Positions 61,955 to 64,000 of a stretch of DNA of 64,000 bases are shown here, piece by piece. The DNA is taken from the NCBI RefSeq assembly GCF_040649515.1, contig NZ_JBEZFP010000033.1, forward strand, positions 1 through 64,000, given 5' to 3'. Position 1 is the stretch's first letter. Each line of letters starts with the position of its first letter. A program made the translations under genes and the position numbers. The DNA comes from Yinghuangia elevatio (GTDB lineage Bacteria > Actinomycetota > Actinomycetes > Streptomycetales > Streptomycetaceae). Below the pieces are notes generated by a model. It searched no databases and had not been told where the DNA came from. It was given only the letters and a program-made list of their open reading frames with translations.

Positions 61955-62716
61955 ATGACCGCGCTGCGGGTCGCCGTGACCGGCGCCAAGGGCCGCATGG
62001 GCGCCGAGGCGTGCCGTGCCGTCGAGGCGGCCGAGGGGCTGGAGCTGGTGGCGCGCGTCGACCAGGACGACGCCCTCGAGACGCTCACCGAGGCCGGCAC
62101 CGAGGTCGTCGTCGACTTCACCCATCCGGGCGTCGTCATGGGCAACCTGGAATTCTGCGTGCGCAACGGCATCCACGCCGTCGTCGGCACCAGCGGCTTC
62201 ACCCCGGACCGTCTCGACACCATCCGCGGGTGGCTCGCCGACGCGCCGTCGGTCGGCGTGCTGATCGCCCCCAACTTCGGCATCGGTGCGGTCCTGATGA
62301 TGCAGTTCGCGGCGAAGGCGGCGCGCTACTACGAGTCGGTCGAGATCGTCGAGCTGCACCACCCGAACAAGGTGGACGCGCCGAGCGGCACGGCGCGGCG
62401 TACCGCCGAGATGATCGCCGAGGCCCGCTCCGCCGCCGACCTCCCCGCCGTGCCGGACGCCACGACCGACGACCCCGACGGCGCCCGCGGCGCCCGGGTC
62501 GACGGCATCCCGGTGCACGCGGTCCGGCTGCGCGGCCTGGTCGCCCACCAGGAGGTCCTGCTCGGCGACGCCGGCGAGATGCTCACCATCCGCCACGACT
62601 CGTTCGACCGCACCTCCTTCATGCCCGGCGTGGTCCTCGGCGTGCGACGCGTGGGCGGCGCCCCGGGCCTCACGCTCGGGCTCGAACACTTCCTCGACCT
62701 GGACCCGCGGACGTGA
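61955..62716 (+). CDS. dapB: 4-hydroxy-tetrahydrodipicolinate reductase
   Basis: Protein of 253 aa. LRVAVTGAKGRMGAEACRAV is the dinucleotide-binding start. ELHHPNKVDAPSGTARRTAE holds the catalytic HH and the K-x-D-x-P-S-G-T substrate motif. It reduces the diaminopimelate/lysine precursor with NAD(P)H in the cytosol. ATG 61955 has AGGAG 8 bases upstream. It is 58 bases past the M16 peptidase gene and probably in the same operon. Confidence 0.96.
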   Translation: MTALRVAVTGAKGRMGAEACRAVEAAEGLELVARVDQDDALETLTEAGTEVVVDFTHPGVVMGNLEFCVRNGIHAVVGTSGFTPDRLDTIRGWLADAPSVGVLIAPNFGIGAVLMMQFAAKAARYYESVEIVELHHPNKVDAPSGTARRTAEMIAEARSAADLPAVPDATTDDPDGARGARVDGIPVHAVRLRGLVAHQEVLLGDAGEMLTIRHDSFDRTSFMPGVVLGVRRVGGAPGLTLGLEHFLDLDPRT

Positions 62717-62729
62717 GGACAACCCGCCC

Positions 62730-63176
62730 GTGAAGCAACGCGTCACAGCCCTCGTCCTGATCGGCGTCCTCGTCTTCTACGTGCTGCTCGTCGGCAGCCG
62801 CGGCGTCCTCGCGATCAAGGACGGCCGGCTCACCATGATGGCGCTCGGCGTCGGGGTGCTGATCATCCCGGTCATCGGAGTCTGGTACATCTGGCGCGAG
62901 CTGCGCTTCGGATTCACCATGCAGCAGCTGGCGCGGGAGCTGGAGGCGGAGGGAGAGCTGCCGGCCGACGAGCTGGAGCGTACCCCGGGAGGCCGCATCG
63001 ACCGCGCCAGCGCGGACGAGATCTTCGCCAAGCGGAAGGCGGAGACGGAGGCGGACCCGGAGAACTGGCGTACGTGGTACCGGCTTGCCGTCGCGTACTC
63101 CGACGCACGCGACAACGCGCGCGGGCGCAAGGCCATGCTCAAGGCCATCAAGCTGCACCGGGCCGAACGGGCCTGA
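62730..63176 (+). CDS. Small membrane protein with TPR-like tail
   Basis: Protein of 148 aa. Two membrane helices (VTALVLIGVLVFYVLLVGSR and MMALGVGVLIIPVIGVWYIW) are followed by a charged cytosolic part. NWRTWYRLAVAYSDARDNAR and KAMLKAIKLHRAERA resemble a TPR-type helix pair. It lies 13 bases after dapB. Function unknown. The 87-base gap to the convergent TetR gene shows only short GC-rich pairings. Confidence 0.75.
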   Translation: MKQRVTALVLIGVLVFYVLLVGSRGVLAIKDGRLTMMALGVGVLIIPVIGVWYIWRELRFGFTMQQLARELEAEGELPADELERTPGGRIDRASADEIFAKRKAETEADPENWRTWYRLAVAYSDARDNARGRKAMLKAIKLHRAERA

Positions 63177-63263
63177 CCACCCGAGGGCGCGGCCACCGGC
63201 GGCACCGCCGCTGCGTCGCACTTGCGCCGCGAGCGCGTCGGTTGCCGTGCGTACGTGTCGGCC

Positions 63264-64000
63264 TCAGCCGGCCGCGAACCGGCCCGCCTGCCCGTCCGGC
63301 GACGCGGTCGGGGCCGCGGTCGGAGCGGCGGCCGCCACGGAGCCCGGCTCCGCACGCCCGGGGCGCCGGACCGCGACCCACGCCTCGTCCTCCGGCACGC
63401 ACCCCGTGCTCATGATCGACGCGAGCGTCTCCTCCGACACCGGCGCCGAGAAGATGCCCACGACCGCGTCCACCAGATCCGCGACGAACACCAGCGGCGG
63501 CAGCACATCCTCGGGCATGCCCCCGTGCACCCGCTGCTCCCGGTCGGCCGTGGCGTGCACCGCCAGGCTGCCGCCCAACTGGAGCCTGCTCCGCCGTACC
63601 AGCGACGGCAGGTGCACGAGCGCGGCACCGATCATCCGGCCGATCCGCGTCGAGCTCCCCTCCACGCCCATCGCGGGAAGCGCGTACACCGACGCCCCCG
63701 CGTGCTGGTGCACACGGGCCAGGAACCGCACATAAAAGCTGCCGCCCCCGTCGATCTGCTCGGCCAGCGGACGCACCATCGCCTCGGTCAGCGCCCGCAG
63801 ATCCGCCGTGCGCCCGTCGCGCACCAGGATGTCCACCATCTCCTCGCGGCGCCGGTTGATCGTCGCCAACCGGAACGCGAAGATCGCCCGAATCAGGTCG
63901 TCCTTCGTGCCGAAGTGGTACTGCGCCGCCGAATTGTTGCGCTGCCCGGCCGCCACACTGATCTGGCGCAGCGACACCGCGTCGATCCCGTGAACGGCGA
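63264..64000 (-). CDS. TetR-family regulator (5' end beyond the window)
   Basis: The frame is open to the right edge, so the start is outside. The visible N-terminal part, HGIDAVSLRQISVAAGQRNN followed by SAAQYHFGTKDDLIRAIFAF, is the TetR helix-turn-helix with the usual Y/F-x-x-F-x-x-K-x-x-L. The ligand domain follows, with no known family marker. The C-terminus is Ala/Pro-rich. The target genes are probably to the right of this window. Confidence 0.85.
   Translation of the reverse strand, partial: AVHGIDAVSLRQISVAAGQRNNSAAQYHFGTKDDLIRAIFAFRLATINRRREEMVDILVRDGRTADLRALTEAMVRPLAEQIDGGGSFYVRFLARVHQHAGASVYALPAMGVEGSSTRIGRMIGAALVHLPSLVRRSRLQLGGSLAVHATADREQRVHGGMPEDVLPPLVFVADLVDAVVGIFSAPVSEETLASIMSTGCVPEDEAWVAVRRPGRAEPGSVAAAAPTAAPTASPDGQAGRFAAG

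Overview
The window is very GC-rich actinobacterial DNA, probably from a Streptomyces-like (Streptomycetaceae) chromosome. The signs are frequent GTG starts, strong third-position G/C bias, many 4-base ATGA/GTGA gene overlaps, TTA codons almost absent, and a housekeeping gene order (dxr, site-2 protease, ispG ... rimP, nusA, ylxR, infB, rbfA, truB, ribF ... rpsO, pnp, dapB) that is conserved in Streptomyces. I see no rRNA, tRNA, CRISPR array, insertion sequence or phage gene.

Layout. (1) 1-12.4 kb, metabolic block: an APC-family permease, an FMN TIM-barrel oxidoreductase, a PAP2 phosphatase, a STAS-domain protein, gabT, a membrane protein with an FtsK/TraG-like ATPase fold whose P-loop lysine is missing, a PucR-type regulator and an aldehyde dehydrogenase. 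gabT, the regulator and the dehydrogenase look like a GABA/amino-aldehyde catabolic unit. (2) 12.6-18.8 kb: a long acyl-CoA dehydrogenase, then the isoprenoid genes dxr and ispG around a site-2 protease. A cluster of hairpins closes this block. (3) 19-25.9 kb: two overlapping exported alpha/beta hydrolases, the second with a TTA codon, then two GNAT acetyltransferases. On the minus strand there is a three-gene overlapping operon of Tat lipoprotein, ferritin-like DUF4439 protein and APH-like kinase. The proS gene usually found in this neighbourhood is absent. (4) 26-35.7 kb: the translation/ribosome-maturation block rimP-nusA-ylxR-infB, then DUF503, rbfA, a DHH phosphoesterase, truB and ribF, closed by a 20-bp-stem terminator. 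(5) 35.8-57.5 kb: a complete-looking type VII (ESX) secretion locus. It holds a MinD/EspI-like ATPase, eccE, eccB, two WXG100 genes, a mycosin, a possible lipoprotein, a GH1 glycosidase, a three-gene module of unknown function (WXG-like small protein, 723-aa candidate substrate, Cys-rich anchored protein), eccC with three intact P-loops, and eccD. eccA is not present. (6) 57.5-64 kb: rpsO, pnp, an M16 peptidase, dapB, a small membrane protein and a TetR regulator cut by the right edge.

How it works together: most of the window is core information processing and metabolism arranged in translationally coupled operons. The accessory interest lies in the ESX locus and its embedded extra genes, in the P-loop-defective ATPase-like protein, in the TTA-containing hydrolase, and in unusual leader sequences (an 11-bp triple repeat before infB, a 77-nt T-free tract before the DUF503 gene, a direct repeat before the esx pair). 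All functional assignments rest on motifs read by eye. No database search was run.
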